The notes: a model not told the origin generated them from the sequence alone. A DNA stretch of 64,000 nucleotides from Cephalopachus bancanus (GCA_027257055.1 JAPVLO010000055.1:8579501-8643500), one strand, 5' to 3'. Positions 1 to 11,968 are shown, counted from the stretch's first letter. A program made the numbers and translations.

Positions 1-339
1 CACCAGCTGCTGTGAGATCAATGTGTGTAGAATTATTAACAGGAAGCAAATTACTAACTACAACCTTTGGAGAAAATTTGTCTCAGGCAAGAACTTTCTT
101 TGAAGGATTGTACCCAGCATGAAAACATTTAATTTCCCCGTAGTCACTCCACAGGGACCCACCAAGGGTGCCACTGGCAATAAACAAAAAGATGTTGGCT
201 GCAAAGCTTTGGAATTACTAACCTGAAATACAGAGAGGGAAGTTGTAGGGGAGAAAAAGTGTGTTTCATCAGCAGTCACTTCAAATCTTTGTATAAGAAT
301 TCCAGATTAAAATTTTCATGAACAGGTCCCTGTATTTGA

Positions 340-402
340 TCCTGAGATCTTGTGCCCAGTAGGTCCTCAATAAATGCTTACTGTCATTTGTTGGATGAAC
401 CA
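340..402 (+). repeat. L2 LINE 3' end fragment
   Basis: The stretch reads like the L2 3' terminus: a CAGTAGGTCCTCAATAAATG core followed by a TTGTTGGATGAA tail. Only the last ~60 bp are recognisable. It is a short ancient fragment with no coding content. Confidence 0.6.
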
Positions 403-980
403 CACTGTTATGTCCTGGCAATGTTATCGCTACTAGAGACTCCTTAGACCCCTAAGTGAAGTTCATTTTTTATCCAGAGACATATGTCTGACCTTGGGCC
501 CAAGCTAGCAGGGAACTAGAACATAGATCTTCAGAGAAATATTCATTGTTCACTCTACTTCATCATAAAGGGTTTAAAAAAGCTGATGAGATCCTCCGTC
601 AATCTTTAGTTCATAATAAAGTTAGACCATAAATTCACAAAGCCCTTACTGAAGAGCAACTAGGGAGATGGGTTGAATATCCAAAGCCTTTTGTGTGATT
701 TCATCCTGACTCTGTACATTACCAGGATTATGTTTACAGAATCATCTGGTGATAAATGGAGAGCCATTGAGAAAGGGGCAGAATATTTAGTCCTAACATT
801 TCTCAAATACTTCCAACATCATTGTGAGTGACTTCTTTGGCACACAACTTGCAGAGGACTAGAATAAGGGGCTTCTGGTGTCAGTTGGAAGGCAGCATCA
901 TGTAAAAGAAAGTTCATGTACTATAAACTCAGGTTCAGATTGTAACACCAAAATGTATTAACTACTTAATCTTAACTTAA
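403..980. other. No recognised feature
   Basis: AT-rich single-copy-looking sequence. I see no coding frame and no repeat I can name. The last ~90 bp faintly resemble the MIR 5' part, but not enough to call. Confidence 0.5.
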
Positions 981-984
981 AATA

Positions 985-1203
985 TGTGGGGTATAAGTCA
1001 GATTGGGTACATAAGTGGTTTATATGTAGGTGAAATTTGGCCTCCCATTAGACATCAGTTCACCTGGATTAGGATCAGGCATCCTGACTAATGTTATATA
1101 CCCTCCCCACTCCCTCCTCTGGTAGTGTCCCTCTACTGCCAATCCCTTTCTTGTAGTATTATGAGTACCACATGTTCTCATGCATAAGTGGACCCTGAAC
1201 TAC
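985..1203 (-). mobile_element. L1 3' end, antisense, with inverted 5' tip (twin-primed)
   Basis: Positions 985-1164 match the antisense L1 3' UTR seen again at 35300-35480: GTGGGGTATAA start, a CCTGGATTAGGATCAGG-type block, then CTACTGCCAATCCCTTTCTT. From 1165 to 1203 the sequence flips to the sense strand: TACCACATGTTCTCATGCATAAG, as at 7258-7290. The flipped ~38 bp is exactly the neighbouring L1 segment in inverted orientation, the hallmark of twin priming. Confidence 0.8.
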
Positions 1204-1399
1204 TTACTCTTAAGCCAGATACTCAGTCTTTGAGTTGCATTGTCCCAACTAAAAAAAAGAAGAAAAAAGCCTCTAGAGAACTCATATTCTCCATAAAGAC
1301 ACTGATAAATACACAGGTAATTATAAAATCAAACACCAAATTCAAGATGCTATGCTAGGGTCAGTGGTGGCCAGGGAGTTGCACTCCCTGCACTTCATA

Positions 1400-1560
1400 G
1401 AGGGATTTTAATACGGCCCAGAAAAGTTTGGATTCTATAAGGTTTACAGTAGCAGCAATGTAGACAATGGTTTTGACAGAGGTCTAGAAGACCTAGAACC
1501 ATAGCCAGGTGGCTGCTGCTATATTCTGAGGTAGGTATAAAAGTCAATGATAAAGGATAT
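1400..1560 (-). repeat. Possible L2 fragment, antisense
   Basis: The run around GTAGCAGCAATGTAGACAATGG and the following GACAGAGG...CCAGGTGGCTGCTGC resembles the antisense L2 body. Divergence is high, so this is tentative. Confidence 0.35.
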
Positions 1561-1564
1561 CAGT

Positions 1565-1960
1565 CAACATAGGCTGTGAGAACAAAAAATTTACAAATTG
1601 CAGCAGCATAAAACATCAGAAGTTGATTTATTTCTCATACTTGATGTTCCTCTCAGGGCTCTGCTCTATCCTTAGGCCTCCGGGTCAACCTCTGTCATTT
1701 GTTGGCAGCCACAGTTGAGGAAAAAAAGAAACATGCAAAAGTGCACGGTGGCTCTCAATGTTTCTGCCAGTGATACACTCACTTTTCAAACTTTATTGGC
1801 AGAAGAAGAAGAAGGAGAACGAGAAGAAGAAGCCGCCGCCATATGGTCATACCCGACCTTGATATCGTGGGGAAAAATAATCCTTCAGCAATGGAAAGAA
1901 CTGGATATTGGTAAAGAATGGTAGTCTACCAATAAGGCGATGACATTGAAGAGACAGATT
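1565..1960 (+). repeat. Ancient interspersed repeat, family unassigned, with AAG tract
   Basis: The block from GCAGCAGCATAAAACATCAGAAG through TTTATTTCTCATAC, GGCTCTGCTCTATCC and GTAGTCTACCAAT has the order of motifs of a common ancient mammalian repeat that I cannot name with certainty. A purine-rich trinucleotide tract (mainly AAG/GAA, about 1800-1832) ending in GCCGCCGCC lies inside. A 69-codon open frame across it (1715-1924) is not recognisable and is probably chance. Confidence 0.4.
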
Positions 1961-2860
1961 TTCCAGTGATGCGTGGGCAACCATAAAAAGTCACAGGCTG
2001 TAAACACCTTGTACCATGTTCAGTTTTCCATTTTTTGGTAAGTCTTGTCATAAAACTACAGGGCCATGTCTGCACATTCAGACATATTGTGGATGTTAAA
2101 AACAAATAAGTAAAATCGAAAGGTTAAGTACCTTTATCAAAAATTCAGTTTTATTACAGTAAAGAGGCAAAGTGACAATACATCCTGACTGTCCTTATTA
2201 AATAGGGATTTCACATCCATTCTGCTGGTGGCAGAGGTTTCCTTCCCCACACATCTTATTGATGCCTTAATCCTTGGATTTGGTTTTGTGCTTTTCTGGC
2301 TTTTTGACAAAAGCTGTAGTTGAAAAAGATCTGGAGGCCAATTTCACAAAGTGACTTTTCTGATATCTGTGCAAAAATGTTTCAAGGACTGATCCATGGA
2401 GAGATTATGCCCATGTAGACTGTGAAGGAAGATGTTTTTCAGAAGATCTATGCCATTTTGCTTTGCCTGTAAGATAGAAGGAAGCAGCATTTTTCCATTT
2501 TTATCTGATTAAAAATCAGTACTGAATTATAAATTGAGTTAAAATCAAATCTCATGCGCATGTGGGAGAGGGGTTTGTTGCTTCTCTCACAAAGCAATGC
2601 AATGATGTCTTGAGATAGTTTTCCTAATCTTTGAAAATGGATTTCAACATCTAAGTATGCTGGAAAAGAGAGCTTAGGTCCTTGTAACCAGTAAAATAAT
2701 TTCAAGAGACAATTTTTATTTATAAAAATACATTTTTAATTATTTAGAATTTGAAAACTCCTGAGAATATTTTGGCAGATCCCCAACTTTCACAGATGCC
2801 ATATTAAGGTGTAAAAATGTAGTGAAGAGGTTTACTTGATGGTTAGAGAAAAGATTTTGT
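1961..2860. other. No recognised feature
   Basis: AT-rich sequence with no convincing repeat match, RNA gene or exon. An 85-codon antisense frame (2448-2705) has no recognisable motif. Confidence 0.5.
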
Positions 2861-2861
2861 G

Positions 2862-3240
2862 ATGTATCAACTTGGCTAGACTAGCTAATCATGCATGAAT
2901 CTAGGTGTTACGGTGAAGGTATTTTGTAGATGTGGTTGCCATTTATAATCAGTCGACTTCAGGAATGGCAATTACCCATGGCAATGTAGGTAAGCTTCAT
3001 CCAGCCATTTGGAAAACCTGAAGAGCACAAACTGAGGAGTAAACTGAGGAGTAATACTGCCACAAGCCAAGGAAGCCACCCAGAAGCCAGAAGAGACAAG
3101 CAAAGATTCTCAAAACTTCAGAGGAAGTGAGACATTGCTGACATCTTGATTTCAAGCTTCTGATTTCTAGAAATATGAGAGAATACATTTCTGTTGTTTT
3201 AGGTCACCAAATTTGTAGCAATTTGTTATGGAAGTCTTAG
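2862..3240 (+). mobile_element. MLT1/MaLR-like LTR
   Basis: Starts with GTATCAACTTGGCTAGAC, then GAAGGTATTTTGTAGATGTGG, a CTTCATCCAGCCATTTGG block, and ends in the MaLR-type tail: GACATCTTGATTTCAAGCTTCTGATTTC, TACATTTCTGTTGTTTTAGG, and AATTTGTTATGGAAGTC. It is a solo ancient LTR with no internal viral region adjacent. A 12-bp unit is tandemly duplicated at 3027-3050. Confidence 0.6.
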
Positions 3241-3785
3241 CACTCTAGCACATTATTCTTTGGCAGCTGTGGGTTGGATATGGAGTGAAGTTAATAGTAG
3301 GCATTCCTGTTGGAGGGTATGTAGATATTTTGTTCTAATACTAAAGAGTGATTTTGAATATTCTGGGATAGACCCAGGAGAGAAGCACAAACAGCATGAA
3401 ATATTAGTGCACCACACTAAGTGATACTTAATATGTGATGAATAAGAAAATAAGAGATATATCCAAAACAGCATCCCCATGCTTGAAGGTGGGGATTCCT
3501 TTAAAGGAGATAGATATTTCCATTGTCAATCATTCTAGAAACTGTAAATTTAAGGAAAAAATTTAAGAGTAGACCTCTTTCCCTGAATACCAGGTTCATT
3601 TGGATTTTGAGACCCCTGGTGTCAATGGGTGAGTGGCACAGCATAAATCAAAGTGTGTTGTGGATTGGTTAGATGTCCAGCCTGTTAAGCGTTTGACATA
3701 ATTGCGTAAGTCTTACATAATAGTAGTTGTAAATATTTATGTTGTATTTCACTATTTTTAAGGTTCTTTAAACTTTAACTAAAAG
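3241..3785. other. No recognised feature
   Basis: AT-rich sequence between an LTR-like element and an ancient LINE. No repeat, exon or RNA gene recognised. Confidence 0.5.
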
Positions 3786-4364
3786 AGAGACCTCTGGGTG
3801 TGGCTAAAATGGAGTAACAGAGACCAGATTTACCACACCACTTAAAACAACCATAAAAACCAGGAAACATATGTGAAGCAACTATTTCCAAGACACTAAG
3901 TATCAAGCAATAATGCAGTAATCCCTTAGATAGGAAACAAGTTAAGTAAGCCCTGTGATTTTTCTAGCTTAATGTTTTGAGGAAATTTCCAGGTCATGGT
4001 GCATAATGCAGAATCTGGCAAAATCCTGGAGATAAGATGAAGCTGAGAGTCCAGAGACAGTGAATCATAAAAAAATATGAAAGACAAAGTACCAAAGAGG
4101 AAGGAGCCATATACAGAGAAAACTCTATAAATCTGCAGAAGGTCTCTCTTGAATATTAAGTACATAATTTAGAACATGTGAAGAAAGCACCCAAAGCTAA
4201 GGAAAGATCACTTGAGAATATTAGAGAGAACAGGACCACATAGCACAGTGCTGGGAAAAGTGTCTGGTTCCACCTGCTAGACTAGAAATTCTCATAATTC
4301 CTGGGGTGCTGAGGATAGCACTCAGAATGGTTGTGCTCAGTAGTGGGGAATAATCAACTTGAGA

Positions 4365-5364
4365 TTAAATACTGCCCCGGTACATGCTAACAAACATTAA
4401 ATCAAGACTTCCAAATATCAAACTGTTCCCAAGTAATTCAGCAGCATCCCAGAAAAAAAAAAACCTCTCAAGATTATTTATAGGAATGAAAATATATCCA
4501 GTAACTGACAAGATAAAATTATGATGATTGACATCAAATAAAAAATTACTAGACATACAAAGGAGCAGAAAAATATAACATAGTATAAGAAAATAGCTTC
4601 GCTTCCTTTTTCCTATTTGGATACTCCTGATTTCCTTCTCTTGCCTGGTTGCTCTGGCTAGGACTTCCAACACTATGTTGAATAGGAGAGATGAGAGTGG
4701 TGAGAATGGGCATCCTTGTCTTTTTCCCATTCTTAGGGGGAATGCTTACAGTTTCTGCTCATTGAGCAAAATGGTGGCTGTGGGTTTCTCATAGACGGTT
4801 CTTACTATTTGAGGAATGTTCCTTCCATACCAAGGGGCTCAAGGGTTTTTAATCAAGAAGGGATGCTGGATTCTGTTGAATGCTTTTTCTGCTTCTAATG
4901 AAATAATCTTGTGGTTCTTGACTTTACATCTGTTAATGTGCTGAATTACATTTATGGTCTTGCAAATGTTGACTCAGCCTTGCATTCCTGAAATGAATCT
5001 CATGGTAGATGATCCTTGAGATGTGATGTTGGATCCAATTTTCTAAAATCTTGTTTAGAATTTTCATATCTGTATTCATTATGGAGATTGGTCTACATTT
5101 CTCTTTCCTTGTTGGATCTTTGCCAAATTTGGGTACCAGTATGATGTTGGCTTAATAAAATGAATTATGAGACATTCAATTTTTCTTGATTGCCTGGAGT
5201 ACTTTCAATAAGATTAATATCAGCTCCTTCTTGTATGTTTTATAGAATTTAGTTGGGAAGCCATCGGGTCCAGGGCTTTTTTTAGTAGGTAGATTTCTTA
5301 TGATTGAGTCGATTTCCTGGATTGCTATTGACCTGCTTAGAGTTTTAGTTTTGTCTTGTTTCAT
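4365..5364 (-). pseudogene. L1 ORF2 reverse transcriptase remnant (inverted segment)
   Basis: Minus-strand translation gives two open pieces of the L1 reverse transcriptase. The first is at 5364-5176 with the SPGPDGF fingers/palm motif. The second, the 121-codon frame 4730-4365, starts with the RQGCPFSPL region that follows it in L1. The catalytic FADD box is not reached: L1 homology stops near 4592, after GIQIGK-like text, and the rest of that frame reads into host LINE sequence. Stops between the two pieces show decay. Confidence 0.8.
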
Positions 5365-5845
5365 TGCAGGGAAGTTGCATGATTCAGAAATTGCTCTATT
5401 TCTTTAGGCATTCTACTTTATTTATGTGTAGGATTTTTAGTAATTTCTGATAATCTTTTGAATTTCTGCAGGGTCAGTTGTTACTTTCTTTTTTTTTTTT
5501 GCATTTCTAATTTTGTGTATCTGGGCTTTCTCTGTCTTGGCTATCCCTCTTTAAAAATGATAAGATTTTATATCTTAAAAACCCTAAGGAGTCTGTCAGA
5601 AGCTTCCTCAAACTGATAATCAATTTTGGTAAAATCTTGGGGTACAAAATCACTATGCAAAAGACAATGGCATTTCTATACACCAGTAACAAGCAGGCAG
5701 AGAGCCAAAAAAGCACAATTCCATTCACAATAGCGACAAAAAATAACCATAAAATACCTTGGCATCCACCTAACCAGAGAAGCGAAAGCTTTTACAATGA
5801 GAAATGAAAAACACTGCTCAAAGAAACCAAGGATAACACAAACAA

Positions 5846-6950
5846 ATGGCAAGACATTCCATGCTCATGGATCAGAAGAATCAATATTGTCAAGATGTCC
5901 ATTCTACCCAAGGCAATCTACAGATTCAATGCAATACCCATCAAATTAGCAACATCATTTTTCTCAGACCTGAAAATGACAATAAAGAAATTCACATGGG
6001 AACAAAAAAGAACATGAATAGCCAAAACAATCCTCAGCGAAAGGACAAAGTAGGAGGTATCATACTTCTGGCTTTAAATTTTACTACAAGACTATAGTAA
6101 CCAAAACAGCCTGGTACTGGTACAAGAATAGACACATAGACCAATGGAATAGGACAGAGGTTTTGTCAGCAACAACTTGATCTCTCAACTAACTCATCTT
6201 TGACAAAGCCACCAATAACAATCACTGGAGAAAGGAGACCACATTTAGCAAATGGTGTTGGGAAAACTGGCTGACCACATACAGAAGAACAAAACTGAAC
6301 CCCTACCTATCACCATATAAAAAAATCAACTCTAAAAGGATCAAAAACCTTAATGTAAAACCTCAAACTATAGGAATCCTAGAAGAAAACATAGGGAACA
6401 CTCTTTTGTATATCAGAGTAGGCAAGAAATTCTTGATCAAATCCCCCAAAGCGAATGCCATAAAAGTTAAAGTAGACAAGTGGGTCCTCATCAAACTGAA
6501 AAGTTTTTGCACAACAAAAGAAACCATCAAGAGAGTGGGGAGACAACCCATAGAATGGGAAAAATATTTGCTGATTATGTATCTGCTAGACCTCTCTAGC
6601 ATCCAGGATCTACAAGGAACTCAAATGAGCTGAAAGAAAAACAAAACAAACAAAAAAACAACCTCATTAAAAAGTGGGCAAAAGACATGAATAAACACTT
6701 TTCAAAAGAAGATATACAAGCAGCCAACAGATACATGAAAAAATACTCAACCTCACTAATCATCAGAGAAATGCAAATCAAAACTACAGTGAGATACCAC
6801 CTAACCCTGGTAAGGGTGGCATCATTAATAAATCAGAAAACAACAGATGCTAGCACAGGTGTGAAGAAAAAATGCTTCTACAATGTTAGTAGGAGTGGAA
6901 ACTGGTTCAACCTTTATGGAGAGCAGTATAGCGATTCCAAAAATAACTAA
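5846..6950 (+). pseudogene. L1 ORF2 C-terminal remnant (sense segment)
   Basis: Sense frames at 5846-6097, 6406-6633 and 6687-6950 carry broken pieces of the L1 ORF2 C-terminal half, for example [21 protein letters not shown] at 6687, which recurs in the L1 copies at 36300 and 48300 in antisense. Several frameshifts and stops separate them. No intact domain remains. Confidence 0.8.
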
Positions 6951-7476
6951 AAATTGACCTTTCACTCAATCCAGCAATCCTTCTCCCGGGAAGGATTCTC
7001 CCAGAGAAACATAAATCATTCTGCAAAAAAGGCACCTGCACATGTATGTTTATAGTCACACTATTCACAATAGCAAAAACATGGAACCAACCCTAGTACC
7101 CATCAAAAGTGGATTGGATAAAGAAAATGTGGGACATATACCTGATGGAGTATTATGCAGCCATAAGGAAGGACAAAATCATGGATTTCACAGGAAATTG
7201 AATGGAGTTAGAGACCATCATACTTAGTGATCCATCACAGAAACAAAGAACTGAAATACCACATGTTCTCACTCATAAGTGGAACCTGAACATTAATCAC
7301 ATTAGCACGAGGGAGGACTTAGCAGTTGCTGGGCACTGTTAGGGGAGGGAGGAGGGGCACATAACAACATAAAGGGTACCTGGTCCCAACCAGGTAAAGT
7401 GAGAGCCAGTCAGAGGCCTAAACTTCGCCTGCATGCAGCCTACTTCAGTAGTTAATCCTTACTTGGACGAACATCT

Positions 7477-7527
7477 CTACAATACAATACAATACAATAC
7501 AATACAATACAATACAATACAATACAA
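7477..7527 (+). repeat. Pentanucleotide microsatellite (TACAA)n at L1 tail
   Basis: About ten near-perfect TACAA/ACAAT units follow the L1 3' end, replacing a plain poly(A). It probably grew from a mutated A-tail. Likely length-polymorphic. Confidence 0.9.
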
Positions 7528-7803
7528 AGAAAATAAATAAACAAATCAAAACTTATCCAGAACTGACTTAGATGTTAGAATTAGAAAAAGATGGTAATAT
7601 AATAGTTATTCTAACTATTGTTTATAATGTTCATTCATTGTGGGATAAAATATATTCAAAAAAATAGAAATCAAACTTCTTCAGATGAAAGCTGCAATGT
7701 CTGAGATGAAAAATATACTGGCTGAGATCAGCAGCAACTTAGTCATTTTTTTTAAGATTAGTGAGTCTGGTGACACAAAAGCAAAGACCCATAAAAATGA
7801 AAC

Positions 7804-8090
7804 CAAGTCGGGCTCGGTGGCTCAGCCTGTAATCCCACGCCTTTGGGAGGCTGAGGTGAGTGGATTGCCTGAGCCCGTGGGTTCGAGACCCACCTGGGCA
7901 GCGAGACCTCATCTCTACAATAAAAAAAAAAAAAAAAAAAATCAGCCGGGCATGGTAGCGCATGCCTGTAATTCCGGCTACTCGGAAGGCTCAGGAGGAA
8001 GGATCGCCAGAGCCCAGCAGCTGCGGTGGCCGGGAGCGGCCACTGCACTCCAGTCTGGGCAACCTAGTGAGACTCCAACTCAAAAAAAAA
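7804..8090 (+). mobile_element. Strepsirrhine-type Alu, full length
   Basis: Dimeric Alu: GGGCTCGGTGGCTCAGCC start, GAGCCCGTGGGTTCGAGACCC, an A-rich linker of 20 A's, then a right arm with GCTGCGGTGGCCGGGAGCGGCC. It is flanked by the TSD AAAAATGAAAC at 7793-7803 and about 8087-8097. Retained CpGs mark it as one of the younger copies here. Confidence 0.95.
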
Positions 8091-9545
8091 ATGAAACACA
8101 GAGACAAACATTTTAAAGTGAGAAGAGCATCAGTGAGCTGAGGGACAACTTCAAGTGGTCTAATATAGATGCAGTTGATTACCCAAAGTAGAAGGAAATG
8201 GGATCATGGGTATTTGAAACAAGAAAAATGGTTTTATTTTTGATGATTTTTTATGTAAACTATAAATCACTGTAGACAAGAAGCTTAATTAAACACAAGT
8301 ACAAGATACATGAAGAACACCACATCAAGATACATTGTAATTAAATTTCTCAAAACTAGTGATAAACAGAACATGTTCAGAAGAAGGCAGAATAAAGTAC
8401 ATGCTACACACAGAGAAACACAGGATAGAGGTGCCAGCAGAGAATACAAGAAGAGAGTGACGCATCATTTTGAAGACAAAGAACTGTCAATCTAGAATCA
8501 TATATACAATGAAAGTATTTTTCAAAAGTGCAGGTGAAGTAAGAATATTTTTAGACATACAAAAGTTGAGAGAATCCATCACCAGAGGACCTGCATTGTT
8601 TTCTTCTTCAAACAGAAGGAAAATGACACTGGATGAAATACAAATCTACCCAAAGGAATGAGGAACACTGGAAATGGTATCTACACAGGCAAAAATATAA
8701 GATTACTTTATTATTATTTAAATATATTTAAAATATGTTTGACTGGTTAATAAAAATAGTAATGCATCATAGAATTTACAACATATATGAATGAAATGTA
8801 CAACAAGAAAAACAGAGGCTAGAAAGGTGGACTGTGATAGGTGAAAGATGTATATTATTAACCTTAAAGCAGCCACTAAATAATTAAACTAAAATTATTA
8901 AAGGAAATCATTAAACATTTGAGTAATCCAAAAGAATGCAGAAGAAGAACAAAAAGCAGATGAACCAAATAGAAAACAAATAGCAAAATTATAGATTTAA
9001 AACGAATTATAGCAAAACTCCCATTAAGTGTAAATGGTCTAAATAACCCAATTGTAAAACAGAGATTGTCAGATTGGAATAAAAACAAGATCTAAGAATA
9101 TACTGAAATACTTTTAGTACTTTAATGTTCTTGAAATATAGAGACACAAATAGATTTAAATGACAAGGTTCAAAACAGTTATAAAAGAAAACTGGAGTTT
9201 CTTTTATAACTCAATTTATCATTCAAATTGTATTTTGCAGGAAATAAATATTACCAAGGATGAAGACTTTTTTTCAGAACTACAAGGGAGTGAATTAATC
9301 AAGAGGGTATAGTAGTCATAAGGATTAATTTATCTAATAACAAAGCCTCAAAAAAGTGTAGAAATACTTAAAGACTGCAAGAAGAAATAAACTGATTAAC
9401 ATTTATAGTTAGAGATTTCAATGTTCCCTCCTTCAAAAATTGGAAAAGTGACATAAAATCAGCAAGAAGATAGTTATCTTCCTAAATACCTGATTTTGTA
9501 GAAAGAATCACATAGATATTAGGATTTTATACATCAACTAGTGTT

Positions 9546-10300
9546 CGCTGTCACTGCGGGGGCTTTCTTGTGCATCAGAACAATTTGTTTCTTGCCTGGC
9601 TCCAACAAAGAGCATTTATAGAGGGATAATGCAAAGAGAAAATATTTGAATTCAACCTTCCCAGCAGCATGTGAGGTTCACTGGCACATGAAGTAGCCCA
9701 GGGGTTGTATTCTGTCCTCGCACAAAAAACCTGTTGCTAATTAAAGATTTAAGAAATACAGCTGGATAAGAAACATCAGCCCAGATGGCATTTCAAGAAA
9801 CCTCTGGTGAGGCTTGAGGCAGACAGTAATTCTACATGATTTATCACCCAGGTGGGGGTATGGGATGATTGGCCCAGTACACTTTAGGTGGAAAAGTACA
9901 TTCAAGGACAGGACACTCAAGGCCAGGTAGAGTCTATAAACCCCATAAAAATCATTCAAGAGCAGAGCAACCTTCAGCTCGAACTCCTCTTGTTTCTGTC
10001 ATGGTGTGTTGTTCAGTTTAGCTGTAAAGGAATAGGAACTCTCATTCATTAAGCTTCATGCAAATTTCTATCTAATTTGTACCTCTTTATATGACCTAAT
10101 GATTAAATAAATTACATGCATGCTTTAAGTTCTACTGTGTAGAGAGCACTGTGTTAGATTGATAGGGGATGCAATGGTGAAATATTTCCCAGAATGTGTT
10201 ACATAGAGCACAAATTATATCAGAATGGTGGGTAGTGTGTTAAGAAAAAAAAAGGCGGGTTGGCAGCTCAGAAAGCATTGGATAAAGGTCACTTAGTTTT
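9546..10300. other. Mostly unassigned; weak L2-like stretch
   Basis: No exon seen. Around 10125-10190, TTCTACTGTGTAGAGAGCACTGTGTTAG...GATGCAATGGTGAA resembles the L2 body. The rest is unassigned. Confidence 0.4.
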
Positions 10301-10305
10301 TAATT

Positions 10306-10598
10306 TCTTTTCTTTTTAAGTTGGAGTTTCACTCTGTTGCCCAGGTTGGAGGGCATGGCACGCTTACGGCCTCCGCAGCCTTGACTTGCTGGGCTCAGGT
10401 GATCCTTCCGTCTTAGCCTTCTGAGTAACTGGAACTACCGGCATGCGCCACCAAGTCCAGCTAACTTTTTTTATTTATTGTAGAGATGAGTTCTCACCAT
10501 GTTGCCCAGGCTGGTCTCAAACCCATAGGTTCAGGCAATCCTCTCACCTCAACCTCCCAAAGTGCTGGGATTATAGGCATGATCCACCGTGCCCGGCC
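10306..10598 (-). mobile_element. Alu, full length, antisense
   Basis: Antisense dimeric Alu: poly-T/CT start, GTTGGAGTTTCACTCTGTTGCCC, TTTATTGTAGAGATGAG between arms, ends GTGCCCGGCC. Imperfect TSD (TTAGTTTTTAATTT / TAGGTTTTAATTTT) flanks it. Confidence 0.93.
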
Positions 10599-11930
10599 CT
10601 AGGTTTTAATTTTATTTATTTTGTGTGTGTGTGAGTAAGCAGGATTTATTGAGAAGACAGAGAAGCTTCCACTAGTGGGACAGGATCCAAAGGAGTTGCC
10701 CAGGTTTTAATTTTTAAAAATTAATCTTGAATAACTGAGCTGAACTTGTAATAATTTAGGGAATAAAATGACTGTTTCTCCAACCTGTCATTTTATTGCT
10801 AGAATTCCATAATACCTTTTGGATTTTTGAAATTCTGTGTTGGTCACTTGACAGAGAAAGGGGTAGACTAGGCCACTTCCCTTCATCTTTGGTCAATGGC
10901 TGGAACCTTCATCTTGGCTGATGCTGTGGGAACCCCTCATCCTAATCAGCTCAAGCTGAGTTTACTGTGAAGTGACCTAAAGTTTAGGCAATATGAGTAA
11001 TCTTCCCTGAGGAAGAAATAAGATAAAATTACAACTGCAAACTTAGGTAAGAAATAGATTATCTATTTAGAATAAAAGTGTAAATAATAACCAATTGTTA
11101 TTACATTAGAGATTTAGGTCTCAATCTTCTTTTTGAGTTGTCGTTAGGCAGTTGACCAGATATGCTAACATACAAATAACTCCCTCATTGCAAATTTTTT
11201 CTCCTCTCTACTCCCACCCTATATATTCTTAGCAACTCTGAACACTAATATAACAGAAGTGGATGAGAAATCGAGGGATTCTCAGATACTGGTTGCTTCA
11301 GGTTAAATGCTCCTTGGTTGAAGCCTCTCATCTCACACTTCTAAAAGGGCTGAGGACAAGACCCTAATTCCTGTGATACAAATGTAAGTATCAGAGTTAA
11401 AAGTTCTAATATGAAAAAACAAACTTTTGAAATTACTAAATATGTTATTTTCTAATGATTGCCAATATATACTTCATTTAAAGCAAGTCATAACCTATTT
11501 TATTACAGTCTTGTAAATTTCCTGGAAAAAACATGGAAGCATATGAATGTATGGTTAAAAAAATTGGTCCCCCTCTAATCAGGCCAATTTGTTGTCTGGA
11601 AGTGGTCTACCTCCCATCTGCCATACTGGGGACATACTGGATTTTGGATTTAAATTCATGAAAAAGCAATGTGTATTTCTCCTTTGCACTATGTTTAGCA
11701 CATTGCTGGGACTAAATAAGTGTTAAGAATGATTACAGAAGAGTCTGCTTTGTATCCAAGAATATATTAAACACATGATATAGAGTTCTGGGATAAATGG
11801 AGTGCTAATAATTTAGTTATATTTTGCTTAAATCTATCTGGTGCTAACTGACTACAAATCAAATTGTCTCCAAAGGAAATCACTGAGAACAATTGAGAGA
11901 GACTGAGTATTAGATGTTGAAGTGAAGATT
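10599..11930. other. No recognised feature
   Basis: After the Alu comes a short TG tract, then a stretch near 10640-10705 beginning CAGGATTTATTGAGAAGACAG that looks like the 3' end of some antisense retrosequence, which I could not name. The remainder is AT-rich and unassigned, with no exon or RNA gene. Confidence 0.45.
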
Positions 11931-11968
11931 AAAAAAAAGAAAGAAAGAAAAGAAAAGGAAAAAAAACC
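11931..11968. repeat. A/G-rich simple repeat
   Basis: Runs of A broken by G, mainly AAAG/GAAA units, ending in AAAAAAAACCCC. Low-complexity purine tract. Confidence 0.8.

Larger units (their letters stand above)
4590..7535 (+). mobile_element. Twin-primed lemur-type L1, 5' part inverted
   Basis: Positions ~4590-5550 are the L1 ORF2 reverse-transcriptase region in antisense. The minus-strand frame 5364-5176 contains PTKKSPGPDGFPTKFY and the frame ending at 4365 begins [26 protein letters not shown]. At ~5555 the sequence switches to sense and runs through the rest of ORF2 and the 3' UTR to a pentanucleotide tail. The 5' part ends (left edge) within a few tens of bases of where the sense part begins in L1 coordinates, as expected for twin priming. 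A 9-bp AAGAAAATA repeat at 4587-4595 and 7527-7535 is a plausible but low-complexity TSD. Frames are broken, so it is not active. Confidence 0.85.
3785..9545 (+). mobile_element. Ancient L1/HAL1-like LINE, sense, interrupted
   Basis: The 5' region is at 3785-4590: GTGAAGCAACTATTTCCAAGACACT, then ATGATTGACATCAAATAAAAAATTACTAG just before the break. It resumes at 7536 with an ORF1-like stretch: GAGATGAAAAATATACTGG, CATCAGTGAGCTGAGGGACAACTTCAAGTGG (8130-8160), AAGAACACCACATCAAGATACATTG (8311-8335) and CAGACATACAAAAG-type text. It then runs into ORF2-start-like text near 8950-9420 (AAATGGTCTAAATAACCCAATTG, CAGAGATTGTCAGATTGG). All frames are broken. It hosts the twin-primed L1 at 4590-7535 and an Alu at 7804-8090. 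Coordinates span those insertions. Confidence 0.75.

Noticed and set aside
1800..1840. Kozak-like GCCGCCGCCATATGG start
   Set aside because: ATG is out of Kozak frame context, and the following frame is short and repeat-derived.
7685..8116. 143-codon frame
   Set aside because: Most of it is an Alu read in frame.
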